Assembly: GCA_036381475.1 (NCBI GenBank)
Contig: DASVCT010000027.1
Coordinates: forward strand, 1 to 64,000
Source of the DNA: ZC4RG29 sp036381475
Lineage (GTDB): Bacteria > Bacteroidota > Bacteroidia > Cytophagales > Cyclobacteriaceae
Direction: 5' to 3'
Length of the DNA stretch: 64,000 nt
The position numbers and the translations under genes were made by a program. This document shows positions 27,917 to 35,395 of the stretch, piece after piece (position 1 is the first letter of the stretch; the number at the start of each line of letters is the position of its first letter). The notes below the pieces were generated by a model that saw nothing but the letters and a program-made list of their open reading frames with translations, had not been told where the DNA came from and made no database searches.

Positions 27917-29383
27917 ATGACCCGTATGAGAAGACTTTTTACAACCGTGATGCTAATCCTGCTGACTGCAGGCGCGTTTGCCCAGGTCCGGGTATCGGAC
28001 AACGGACGGTTTCTGCAGACAAAAGATGGAAAGCCCTTTTTCTGGCTGGGCGACACCGACTGGGAAATGTTCCACCGCCTGACGCGGGAGGAAATTGAGA
28101 CGTTTATCGCCACGCGTCATGAACAGGGATTCAATGTCTTGCAGGCTGTTGCGCTTGCAGAGGAAAACGGCATCCGCGAACCCAACCGGTATGGCGACTG
28201 GCCGCTGAACAACGAAGACCCCGGGCAACTGCTGACCACGCCCGGTAGTGATCCAAAAAACGATTATGAGTACGACTATTGGGATCACGTCGACTTTGCA
28301 ATACAAAAAGCAGCAGAAAAGGGCATGTATGTCGGGCTGCTCCCGACCTGGGGCGATAAGGTCGCGCATCTTTGGGGTACAGGACCGATAATTTTTAACG
28401 AAGAAAACGCCGAGGTTTACGGCCGGTCGCTCGCCACGCGTTACAAAGATCGATGGAATGTAATCTGGATATTAGGCGGTGATCGTCCTGCCGCCTACAA
28501 ATCTAACCGCGACGGTACCGAGAAGGAGTATGACGATCGTCCCATATGGCGGGCGATGGCGCGCGGCATCGAAAGTGTGCTGGGAAAGGATGCCTTCATC
28601 ACATATCATCCACAGGGAGGAGCCGGGAACCGTTCGAGCACCTCTATCCATGACGAGGCCTGGCTCGACATGAACGCGTTCCAGTCGAGCCACGGTTCAC
28701 GTGAAGTGAACTGTTGGAATTGGATCACGGAGGATTTGGCAAAGACGCCGCAAAAGCCCACGCTCGACATGGAGCCGTGTTACGAGGATCACCCAGTGAA
28801 TCCCTGGGACGGAAAGTGGACGCGCGAAGGCAGGGGGTACTTTCACGCTTACGACGTGCGCGCGCGTATCTATCGCACCGTCTTTGCCGGAGGATGTGGT
28901 GTTACGTATGGTCATCACCACGTATGGCAGTTCATGAATGAAAAGCTGTACAAACCCATCAACGTTGGCGACACCATCATACCATGGCAGAACGCGATCA
29001 AGGCTGAGGCTGCGGGGGAGATGCAACATTTGAAGAACCTGATGCTATCGCGTCCTTACTTTTCACGCATTGGTGATCAGAGTTTGATCAAGTCGCGTTA
29101 CGCCGCCAACAACGACGAATACATCGCCGCCACACGTGATGAAGGCGGCAGTTATGCGATGATCTATCTTCCTCAGAACAAGGCTGTACGAATTAATCTC
29201 GGTGCAATCACCGGCGACACTAAAAACGTTTGGTGGTTCAATCCCCGGGATGGCAAAGCGACTTCTGCGGGAACTGTAAAAGGAAAAGGAACGAAGACCT
29301 TCACGCCGCCGAAGGAAGGGAAGGATTGGGTGTTGGTGGTGGATGATGCAGGGAAAGGTTTTTCAGCGCCGGGAGAGCAATAG
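27917..29383 (+). CDS. GH140-type glycoside hydrolase (DUF4038 family), exported
   Basis: Secreted enzyme of 488 residues. The signal peptide is cleaved after AFA (about residue 22). A DUF4038-type catalytic barrel follows: RFLQTKDGKPFFWLGDTDWEMFHRLTREE, then LPTWGDKVAHLWG, NVIWILGGDRPA, TYHPQGG and LDMEPCYEDHPVNPWDGKW, and a putative collagen-binding C-terminal domain (about 395-480; YAMIYLPQNKAVRINLGAITG). Family GH140 contains apiosidases that act on rhamnogalacturonan II side chains, but the family is broad and the substrate here is not certain. The ATG three codons later (27926) is an alternative start. The stop TAG coincides with the beginning of a hexamer repeat. No transporter gene lies next to it. 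Confidence 0.82.
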   Translation: MTRMRRLFTTVMLILLTAGAFAQVRVSDNGRFLQTKDGKPFFWLGDTDWEMFHRLTREEIETFIATRHEQGFNVLQAVALAEENGIREPNRYGDWPLNNEDPGQLLTTPGSDPKNDYEYDYWDHVDFAIQKAAEKGMYVGLLPTWGDKVAHLWGTGPIIFNEENAEVYGRSLATRYKDRWNVIWILGGDRPAAYKSNRDGTEKEYDDRPIWRAMARGIESVLGKDAFITYHPQGGAGNRSSTSIHDEAWLDMNAFQSSHGSREVNCWNWITEDLAKTPQKPTLDMEPCYEDHPVNPWDGKWTREGRGYFHAYDVRARIYRTVFAGGCGVTYGHHHVWQFMNEKLYKPINVGDTIIPWQNAIKAEAAGEMQHLKNLMLSRPYFSRIGDQSLIKSRYAANNDEYIAATRDEGGSYAMIYLPQNKAVRINLGAITGDTKNVWWFNPRDGKATSAGTVKGKGTKTFTPPKEGKDWVLVVDDAGKGFSAPGEQ

Positions 29384-29460
29384 TTGCAGATGCAGTCGCA
29401 GATGCAAAGGTTAACTATAAAGTTTGGTCTTAACGGAACATTTGCAACTGCTAATACGAC
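29381..29460 (+). repeat. GCAGAT-type hexamer element after the GH140 gene
   Basis: Part of the gene-poor stretch 29384-29716. TAG, TTGCAGATGCAGTCGC, AGATGCAAAGG begins exactly at the stop codon, and a weaker inverted arm (TTTGCAACTGC...ACGACTGC, 29440-29464) follows after about 30 bp, so the element is a hairpin with hexamer arms. Placement and sequence match the element at the mltG stop. Confidence 0.6.
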
Positions 29461-29471
29461 TGCACCGGTCA

Positions 29472-29715
29472 TTATCCGAACCGCGCCCACAGCCAAACGG
29501 CCATGAGTCCAGCGACCCTGCAGCTCCGGCGACCTCGCGGATTAAGGGAAAAAACAGTAATATTGTAAGGCTCCCGATCTACGCGGAGGTAGATCCCCAC
29601 GAGGGCCGACATCGTCTGAATTATGAGCAGCGCGAAAGCCATTCAGAATAGCCAACGGACAACCAGCGACCATAAAAAATCCCTGAAGCCTGAAGATCGC
29701 TAATAAATCTACACC
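29472..29715 (-). pseudogene. Decayed small membrane-protein gene
   Basis: Read on the minus strand, a two-helix protein emerges only by joining frames: LQGFFMVAGCPLAIL, then (ATG at 29642) MAFALLIIQTMSALVGIYLR, VDREPYNITVF, then one frame over PLIREVAGAAGSL, then back to LMAVWLWARFG and a stop at 29472. Three small insertions would explain this: one base before 29642, one in a T-run near 29553, and two near 29509. The joined product looks coherent and hydrophobic. I do not recognise the family. Sequencing error is the alternative explanation. The 56-codon open frame from 29642 might by itself be translated. Confidence 0.4.
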
Positions 29716-29716
29716 T

Positions 29717-30826
29717 ATGCCAATATACATGGATCGCCACGATGTCTCAGAAACAGTAACTGCTGAAAATGTGGCCCAATTACATCAAGCAGATTTAAAA
29801 GTACAGGATACGTTCAATTGCAAAGGATTAACCTATTGGTTTGACGGCAAAAGAAAGACAGCCTTTTGCCTGATCGAGGCTCCCGACAGGGACTCAATTA
29901 GCAGGATGCATGAATACGCACATGGCGAAGTGCCAAATAGAATAATTGAAGTAGATGATTCGGTTGTAGAATCATTTTTGGGTCGAATTGCAGATCCTGA
30001 AAATTCGCAAAATACAGGGTTGAACATTATCAACGACCCTGCCTTCAGAACGATAATGGTGGCAAGAATAAAACGATCGTCATTGAAGCACGTAACACCT
30101 GAGCAAATACATTCAGTTATCGAAAATTACAACAAGTCTATTGTCACAGCATTAAATAAATTTAAGGGATCCATTGTCAAACAAAAGCGGGACTACTTTT
30201 TATCTTCCTTTGATTCCGTTACAAACGCGGTGCTATGTGCGCAGGAAATTCAAGCCGCCCTTTGGACACCTGCCCATAACGGGGATGATCCTGGTATAAA
30301 ACTAAAAATAGGTTTAAGTGCCGGCTCTCCTGTAACTGAAAAAGAGGGGCTTTTTGAAGATACAATAAAAAAGGCTGAGCGCTTGTGTGAAGTGGTAAAA
30401 GGTCAGATCGTGGTGTCGTCGGAGGTTAAGGAATTGTATGAAAGTGAGATCTCAAATATTTCGATTGATACGAAATACATTACCGCACTAAACTCGAATG
30501 ATGAGACATTTATAAGCCTGTTGATGGATTATACTGAGAGGGAATGGACCAATGCAACGCTTAATGTCAATGATTTTAGCAGGTGTCTCGGGTACAGTAA
30601 GGCTCAACTGTACCGGAAAATGACGTCTATAACAGGCATGTCGCCCAACAGTTTCATAAAAGAATATCGGTTAGACAAAGCCCTCAAGCTTTTGAGTCGA
30701 AGAGTTGAAAGTATATCGCAAATCGCATTTGAAACCGGCTTTAATAGCGCCTCGTATTTTTCAAGATGTTTTCAAGAGACATTCGGAATCCTACCTTCCT
30801 ATTATATAAAATCCTTTTGCCATTGA
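29717..30826 (+). CDS. Three-domain regulator: DUF4242, cyclase-like domain, AraC-type DNA-binding domain
   Basis: Protein of 369 residues. Residues 1-90 form a DUF4242-like (nickel-binding-type) domain with MDRHDVSE, CLIEAPDRDSISRMHEYAHG and possible metal ligands His8, Cys51, His65 and His69. Residues 105-245 resemble a class III nucleotide cyclase domain (SIVTALNKFKGSIVKQKRDYFLSSFDS, KLKIGLSAGSPVTEKEGLFEDTIKKAERLC), but the first metal-binding aspartate is not evident in MVARIKRSS, so it is probably a sensor rather than an enzyme. Residues 270-369 are an AraC/XylS double helix-turn-helix (VNDFSRCLGYSKAQLYRKMTSITG, ISQIAFETGFNSASYFSRCFQETFG). The gene is A+T richer than its neighbours. It precedes a cupin and an FAD oxidase gene, the likely targets. 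Confidence 0.8.
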   Translation: MPIYMDRHDVSETVTAENVAQLHQADLKVQDTFNCKGLTYWFDGKRKTAFCLIEAPDRDSISRMHEYAHGEVPNRIIEVDDSVVESFLGRIADPENSQNTGLNIINDPAFRTIMVARIKRSSLKHVTPEQIHSVIENYNKSIVTALNKFKGSIVKQKRDYFLSSFDSVTNAVLCAQEIQAALWTPAHNGDDPGIKLKIGLSAGSPVTEKEGLFEDTIKKAERLCEVVKGQIVVSSEVKELYESEISNISIDTKYITALNSNDETFISLLMDYTEREWTNATLNVNDFSRCLGYSKAQLYRKMTSITGMSPNSFIKEYRLDKALKLLSRRVESISQIAFETGFNSASYFSRCFQETFGILPSYYIKSFCH

Positions 30827-30906
30827 TTTCGCGGTATCCAGATTCTTAAGAAATCCTGCCAAAGCACTCACTTGCTAAAAAGCCAAAAGGCATTTAGTCG
30901 CGAAAA

Positions 30907-30936
30907 TGAACCAAAATTTGCATTTATTGAACCAAA
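30907..30936 (+). promoter_or_regulatory. Candidate AraC-type operator: direct repeats 21 bp apart
   Basis: The 386-bp gap 30827-31212 contains TGAACCAAA at 30907-30915 and again at 30928-30936, exactly 21 bp (two helical turns) apart and in the same orientation, as expected for AraC-family activators. It lies about 280 bp before the cupin ATG, directly after the regulator gene. Control by the neighbouring regulator is inferred. Confidence 0.45.
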
Positions 30937-31086
30937 TGTGAATCTCCTGGTTTTCATTTCCCTTTACTTTTGACCTGTAGCTCATAACAATAAAACCCAA
31001 AGTCCTTTGAACCGGGCTTTCGAAGGATTCGAAGGATAGCTACCTGTATGCCACAACCGTTCAGGTAGGTAAACGATGGACAAAGT

Positions 31087-31110
31087 CCGTCGCATTTTCC
31101 GACGGCTTTT
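31087..31110 (+). terminator. Weak terminator-like hairpin in the cupin leader
   Basis: CCGTCG (31087-31092) pairs with CGACGG (31100-31105), followed by CTTTT. It lies about 100 bp before the cupin gene and might end the regulator transcript or act as an attenuator. Upstream, TTCGAAGGATTCGAAGGAT (31019-31037) is a short direct repeat. I see no gene in the rest of the gap. Confidence 0.35.
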
Positions 31111-31212
31111 CATGGGATTATCGATAAACCTATAACCTATTGTGTCAAACAGGCGCGACAGTAGCACCATGAAAATCAATTCTGTTATCGCAACAACATA
31201 ATACGCCTAAAC

Positions 31213-31599
31213 ATGAAAATAACGAAGGAAGACATCGAAGTAAAAATGCAAATACCCGGTGCGGTCATTCGACAGAGAACAGAATTTGGTGACGCGACTG
31301 GCCTTGGTAAAATTAGTTGCGAGTTTTTCAGCTTGTCTGCCGGAGTGGATACGACGCCGCTTTTCATGGGTCTTGAAGGAAATTTGTGCCAATGCCCGCA
31401 CTGGGGATATGTTCTCAAGGGTCAGATTACAACCACTGACGCCGAAGGGATCCAGGAGACCGTTGGTACGAACGATTTGTTTTTCTGGCCCGCTGGCCAT
31501 AATGTCAAGGTCGATGAAGATGCGGAGATTATTATGTTCAGCCCTCAGCATGAACACACAAAAGTTATCAAGCATATGATGGAAAAAACTAAGGGCTAA
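31213..31599 (+). CDS. Small cupin-fold protein
   Basis: Protein of 128 residues with a single cupin barrel. The first cupin motif is degenerate (CQCPHWGYVLKGQITTT, one histidine); the second is clearer (NDLFFWPAGHNVKVDEDAEIIMFSP). Without a full set of metal ligands it may bind a small molecule rather than act as a dioxygenase, but this is uncertain. It has no signal peptide. It lies 59 bp before the FAD oxidase gene in the same direction, shares its A+T-rich composition, and follows a candidate AraC-type operator, so the two probably form one regulated unit. Confidence 0.75.
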   Translation: MKITKEDIEVKMQIPGAVIRQRTEFGDATGLGKISCEFFSLSAGVDTTPLFMGLEGNLCQCPHWGYVLKGQITTTDAEGIQETVGTNDLFFWPAGHNVKVDEDAEIIMFSPQHEHTKVIKHMMEKTKG

Positions 31600-31658
31600 G
31601 CCAATCGATTATCAGTGATTCTCAAAAAAAATTATTTAAATTATATAACCCCCCAACC

Positions 31659-33062
31659 ATGGATCAGTCAATAGTCAATTCGGTAAAGGATATCGATTCC
31701 TCTAAAATTGAAAAATTCGCCGCCCAATTAAGAGGAAAAATAGTAATGGCTTCAGATGATAGCTACGACGAAACCAGAAAAGTCTATAACGCAATGATCG
31801 ACAAGCGGCCTATGATGTTTGCTATGTGTACCGATGTAGCAGATGTTGTAGCCTCAGTGAACTTTGCCCGCGAAAATGGCCTGAAGCTAGCCATAAGAGG
31901 AGGAGGCCACAATGGCGGCGGCCTGGGTCTTTGTGATGACGGGTTAGTAATTGATCTATCAGGAATTAAGTTCGTCCGTATCGATACCTCTGATAACACC
32001 GTTAGAGTGGGTGGAGGAAATCTTTGGGGCGAGGTTGACCATGCGACCCATGCCTTTGGTCTTGCAATTCCTGCCGGAATCATTTCTACAACCGGCGTAG
32101 GGGGGTTGACGCTTGGTGGCGGCGTTGGTCATCTGTCACGAAAATACGGACTTACAATAGACAACCTACTAGAGGCCGATATGGTCCTGGCCGATGGATC
32201 TTTTGTTACTGTAAGCGACAATCAAAACAAGGATCTGTTTTGGGCCATCCGCGGTGGTGGTGGAAACTTTGGGGTGGTAACGTCCTTTAAGTTCCAGGCA
32301 CATAAGCTCAAGACTGTTTTTGGAGGACCCACCTTATGGCCCATTGAAAAAGCAGAAGAAATAGTGAAGTGGTACGACGACTTCATCACCAATGCGCCAG
32401 ACGAATTGAATGGATTTCTGGCAACCTTGATTATTCCAGGACCGCCATTCCCGGAGTCTCTACACAACAAGCAATTTTGCGGAATAGTGTGGTGCTATGC
32501 CGGAGACACGGATAAAGCAAAGGAAGCCTTTAAGCCCATCTTAGCAATGGATCCAGTATTTGCACATGTCGGCGAAATGCCTTATCCAGCGATTCAAACT
32601 CTGTTTGACGGACTATTCCCTCCAGGGTTGCAGTGGTATTGGCGCGCCGACTTTTTCAATGAATTAGGGCCGGAAATCGGAAAACAACATTTAAAGTTCG
32701 GCTCTAAAATACCGACTCCTCTTTCTCAAATGCACTTATATCCAATTAGTGGGGCGGCAAGTAGAGTCGGTGCTGAAGATACGGCCTGGGCATATCGTGA
32801 TGCAAAATACTGTGGTGTAATCGTTGGCGTTGATCCGAACCCGGCCAACACCGAAAAAATGACGAAATGGTGTAAAGATTACTGGGAAGCCCTGCATCCT
32901 TTTTCTTCAGGAGGAGCGTATACCAACTTCATGATGGATGAAGGACAAGATCGTGTAAAAGCGAGTTATAGGCACAACTACAACCGTTTGGCAAAAATCA
33001 AAAAAAGATACGATCCCAATAATTTGTTTAGTGTAAATCAGAATATTAAGCCAGGCAATTAG
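31659..33062 (+). CDS. FAD-linked oxidase with BBE domain (6-hydroxynicotine-oxidase-like)
   Basis: Oxidoreductase of 467 residues. The PCMH-type FAD-binding domain (about 50-225) has LAIRGGGHNGGGLGLCDDGLVIDL, where His84 in GGGHN is the usual covalent attachment site of FAD, and TGVGGLTLGGGVGHLSRKYGLTIDNLLEADMV. The C-terminal BBE motif (YNRLAKIKKRYDPNNLFSVNQNI) is at 440-462. No signal peptide is visible. Relatives oxidise sugars, alkaloids or other alcohols and amines with oxygen; the substrate is unknown. It is A+T richer than the chromosome around it and lies at the end of the regulator/cupin/oxidase group. Confidence 0.87.
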   Translation: MDQSIVNSVKDIDSSKIEKFAAQLRGKIVMASDDSYDETRKVYNAMIDKRPMMFAMCTDVADVVASVNFARENGLKLAIRGGGHNGGGLGLCDDGLVIDLSGIKFVRIDTSDNTVRVGGGNLWGEVDHATHAFGLAIPAGIISTTGVGGLTLGGGVGHLSRKYGLTIDNLLEADMVLADGSFVTVSDNQNKDLFWAIRGGGGNFGVVTSFKFQAHKLKTVFGGPTLWPIEKAEEIVKWYDDFITNAPDELNGFLATLIIPGPPFPESLHNKQFCGIVWCYAGDTDKAKEAFKPILAMDPVFAHVGEMPYPAIQTLFDGLFPPGLQWYWRADFFNELGPEIGKQHLKFGSKIPTPLSQMHLYPISGAASRVGAEDTAWAYRDAKYCGVIVGVDPNPANTEKMTKWCKDYWEALHPFSSGGAYTNFMMDEGQDRVKASYRHNYNRLAKIKKRYDPNNLFSVNQNIKPGN

Positions 33063-33102
33063 GTGGTGCGTCTGCGGATATGAGTCCAACGAGCCACCAT
33101 TT

Positions 33103-33181
33103 CAGTTGCAGTCGCAACCCCGACACCCATTGGGGGCAGATGCAAGAGGATTTGCAACTGCGACTGCATCTGCAACTGCGT
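33103..33181. repeat. GCAGAT-type hexamer element before repeat copy R3
   Basis: CAGTTGCAGTCGCAA (33103-33117), GCAGATGCAAGAGG (33137-33150) and the inverted TTTGCAACTGCGACTGC, ATCTGCAACTGCG (33151-33180) form a loose hairpin of hexamer repeats. It directly precedes copy R3 in the 893-bp gene-free stretch after the oxidase gene. Confidence 0.6.
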
Positions 33182-33189
33182 CTAGAACG

Positions 33190-33378
33190 CAACCCCGTAG
33201 GGGCGACATGTTGGTAGCCCGGGGCGAGACCGGAGGTCGAAGCCCCGGGGAAAGGCCGTGGCGAGTTGATCGCGCGCCAAAGGAATTCTCAGATCGGGGT
33301 ACACCTTGTCTTGGCGCGCAAGGCAGACTCGTGGATCAGGGTACGAGGTCTATCAGAGTGGGAGTGAGGGCGAAGTAC
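33190..33378. repeat. Structured intergenic repeat, copy R3
   Basis: ACCCCGTAGGGGC (33190-33203), then GCCCGGGGC with inner GACC...GGTC and closing GCCCCGGG, then GCGCGCCA near 33272-33279 with TTGGCGCGC near 33311-33319. The trailing arm CAGAGTGGGAGTGAGGGCGAAG (33354-33375) matches the arms of R1 and R2. Same orientation as R1 and R2. Confidence 0.78.
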
Positions 33379-33381
33379 CAT

Positions 33382-33436
33382 CAGATACAGATGCAGTTGC
33401 AAGGGACGCCTGCATCTGCGACTTGCATCTGCGACT
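33382..33436. repeat. GCAGAT-type hexamer element between R3 and R4
   Basis: AGATACAGATGCAGTTGCAAGG followed by the inverted GCCTGCATCTGCG and ACTTGCATCTGCGAC, another hexamer-armed hairpin. It bridges copies R3 and R4. Confidence 0.55.
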
Positions 33437-33445
33437 ACTTCTCAA

Positions 33446-33600
33446 CTCCCGCCCCAGCGGGGCGGCATGTTTGTATCCCGGGGCAAGGCCTCCAGGCCGT
33501 AGCCCCGGGATACACGTCCTTGGATGGGCAGCGCGCCACAGGGAATCTTATATCGGGGGTACGCCATGTATTCGCGCGCAAAGCAGGCTCGTGGATCAGG
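33446..33600. repeat. Structured intergenic repeat, copy R4
   Basis: GCCCCAGCGGGGC, then GTATCCCGGGGC (33473-33484) with GCCCCGGGATAC (33502-33513), inner GGCC (33487-33490) with GGCC (33495-33498), then GCGCGCCA and TTCGCGCGC. The stems keep pairing although the bases differ from R2 (TAGCCC to TATCCC with GGGCTA to GGGATA; GACC/GGTC to GGCC/GGCC). Confidence 0.78.
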
Positions 33601-33735
33601 GCAAAGGCGCTGGGGTCTGCTTAGGGGCAGTTTGAGGTCTTATCCAGCGGGTTTGGTTTTTAGCGCCGTGAACCATACTTTTGGGACCTCATTGGAACGG
33701 ACCAGGCCAAAAATGGGTTGTTTCAGTGACGACAT

Positions 33736-33806
33736 CGCGGGGTGGAGCAGTTGGTAGCTCGTTGGGCTCATATCCGCTGGCCAGCGGACGCAAGTTAGAG
33801 CTTGCC
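33736..33806 (+). pseudogene. Decayed copy of the initiator tRNA-Met gene
   Basis: The first 37 bases (33736-33772) are identical to the 5' half of the intact tRNA exactly 220 bp downstream, up to the anticodon. The 3' side of the anticodon stem is replaced by the perfect palindrome TCCGCTGGCCAGCGGA (33773-33788). A T-arm remnant (GCAAG, TTAGAG, CTTGC; 33790-33805) has a six-base loop, and the acceptor 3' strand no longer pairs. Weak similarity of the upstream flanks (ACTTTTGGG...CATTGG) suggests a duplication larger than the tRNA. Confidence 0.75.
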
Positions 33807-33955
33807 TGACCGCCGAACCGTCCGCTTGTAGTTGATCCAAAGTGTGGTCGGCAGGCAGATCTTGCCCGGAGGTTCATATAAAATTTGGTTTCTAATAATG
33901 TTGGCCCTACTTTTGGGCCCCATTGGTAGGTTGAACCTGCCATAAAAGATTACAT

Positions 33956-34028
<73 letters not shown>

Positions 34029-34033
34029 CAAGG

Positions 34034-34066
34034 AAAAGGCGACGTTTGGTCGCCTTTTTTGTTTTT
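34034..34066 (+). terminator. Rho-independent terminator after tRNA-fMet
   Basis: AAAAGGCGAC (34034-34043) pairs with GTCGCCTTTT (34049-34058) around GTTTG, followed by TTGTTTTT. Confidence 0.85.
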
Positions 34067-34143
34067 GGAGTCTTTTTGAAGGTTGTTGAAGAATTGGTAA
34101 TGCTGCTTCAAATCGCTTCGGGGCTAGTATATTTGCCGTCCTT

Positions 34144-35031
34144 ATGTCCCAAAAACCTTCTAAATCCGGTTTCGTGAGCATCGTGGGCAAGCCCAACGTG
34201 GGGAAATCGACCCTGATGAACCGCCTGGTGGGGGAACCGCTTTCCATTATCACCCCGAAAGCCCAGACCACCCGCCACCGGATCATGGGAATCATCAACG
34301 GCGACGGCTACCAGATCGTGTACAGCGATACGCCCGGAATCCTGGAGCCCAAATACGCGCTCCACGAGGCCATGATGCGTTATGTGAAGGTTTCCCTGGA
34401 GGACGCCGACCTGGTTCTCGTGCTGGTCGAGCCGGACGAAAAATTCGATGACACCGTGTACGGACGTTTTAACCGACTCTCCGTGCCGGTCATACTGGTT
34501 GTCAATAAAGCGGATACGGGCAAGGGCTCCCAGATCGCGGACAAGCTGACCTATTGGAAGCAACAACTCCCGAAAGCCGCTGCGGTCTTCGCGGCATCCG
34601 CCCTTACCGGCGAGAACGTATCGGACCTCCTCGATACCATCGTCGCGCATCTCCCCGAACATCCCCCCTATTTCCCGGAGGATGAACTAACGGACCGCCC
34701 TCAACGGTTCTTTGCTTCGGAGATCCTGCGCGAACAAATATTCCTCCAGTACGAACAGGAGGTGCCCTACAGCACGGAGGTCGCCATTACCGATTTCAAA
34801 GAGGACGACGACATCATCCGCATCCGCGCAGAGATCTACGTGGAACGCGATTCCCAAAAGGGCATCCTCATCGGCAAGGGTGGAAGCGCCCTGAAGACCG
34901 TCGGCATCGAGGCACGAAAAAGAATGGAAGACTTCTTTCAAAAAAAAGTTTTCCTTGAAACCACCGTTAAGGTGGCCAGGAACTGGAGGAGGGAGAAGGA
35001 GAGATTGAGGAGGTTTGGGTATACAGAGTGA
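34144..35031 (+). CDS. era: GTPase Era
   Basis: GTPase of 295 residues needed for maturation of 16S rRNA and the 30S subunit. G1 GKPNVGKST at 15-23, G3 DTPG at 62-65, G4 NKAD at 121-124 and the SALTGENV G5 region identify the GTPase domain. The C-terminal KH RNA-binding domain (about 205-290) includes ILIGKGGSALKTVGIEARKRMEDFF. Length and order are standard. A GCAGAC-type hexamer run begins four bases after the stop, and 364 bp of repeat-rich DNA separates it from der. Confidence 0.97.
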   Translation: MSQKPSKSGFVSIVGKPNVGKSTLMNRLVGEPLSIITPKAQTTRHRIMGIINGDGYQIVYSDTPGILEPKYALHEAMMRYVKVSLEDADLVLVLVEPDEKFDDTVYGRFNRLSVPVILVVNKADTGKGSQIADKLTYWKQQLPKAAAVFAASALTGENVSDLLDTIVAHLPEHPPYFPEDELTDRPQRFFASEILREQIFLQYEQEVPYSTEVAITDFKEDDDIIRIRAEIYVERDSQKGILIGKGGSALKTVGIEARKRMEDFFQKKVFLETTVKVARNWRREKERLRRFGYTE

Positions 35032-35034
35032 GGT

Positions 35035-35200
35035 TCAGATGCAGACGCAGATGTAGATTATGAAAGGGACCACGCGCAGGACCCCTTTAGGGAACTAAGG
35101 GGCGTGCGGAGGGAGAGTCAGTGTCAGTGTGAGTGTGAGGAAGTTCATCAGACGCAGATGCAGATGCAAGAAGACGCTGCGGCTGCATCTGCGTCTGAAT
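35035..35200. repeat. Hexamer-arm repeats with a 15-bp perfect inverted repeat
   Basis: TCAGATGCAGACGCAGATG at 35035-35053 is followed by a GTCAGTGTGAGTGTGAGG run (35117-35140), then a perfect inverted repeat CAGACGCAGATGCAG (35149-35163) with CTGCATCTGCGTCTG (35183-35197) around a 19-base loop. Part of the 364-bp gene-free gap between era and der. Confidence 0.65.
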
Positions 35201-35204
35201 TAAG

Positions 35205-35310
35205 AGGTGATCGGTAATCGGTGATCGGTGAGGGAGTCTTGTAGAGACGCACGGCTGTGCGTCTCTCAAACCATCGTGGATTGTTATTCGGTGATCGGCA
35301 ATAGGTCGGA
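35205..35310. repeat. GGTGATC heptamer arms around a 10-bp palindrome
   Basis: Degenerate heptamers GGTGATC GGTAATC GGTGATC (35207-35228) and GGTGATC GGCAATA (35291-35304) bracket AGAGACGCAC (35243-35252) and its exact complement GTGCGTCTCT (35257-35266), loop GGCT. The core resembles the GTAGAGACG...CGTCTCT palindromes seen in intergenic DNA of other bacteria. Confidence 0.6.
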
Positions 35311-35395
35311 TGTGGTATAGACGTCCGAAATGCAGGTGCCAATACATACTCGTTGAATTATCATCGATTACCGACTACCAAAAAAAAACAAAGTC

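Noticed and set aside
29717..30450. Active adenylate or guanylate cyclase in the three-domain regulator
   Set aside because: The region aligned with the catalytic metal aspartates reads MVARIKRSS and KQKRDYFLSSF; at least the first aspartate is not evident, so catalysis is not claimed.
33106..33635. Long open frames (up to 172 codons) after the FAD oxidase gene
   Set aside because: They run through copies R3 and R4 and the hexamer arms; composition reflects palindromic repeats, not protein.
33736..33806. A second functional tRNA-Met
   Set aside because: The 3' anticodon stem is missing, the T-loop has six bases and the acceptor 3' strand does not pair, so it is listed as a pseudogene.
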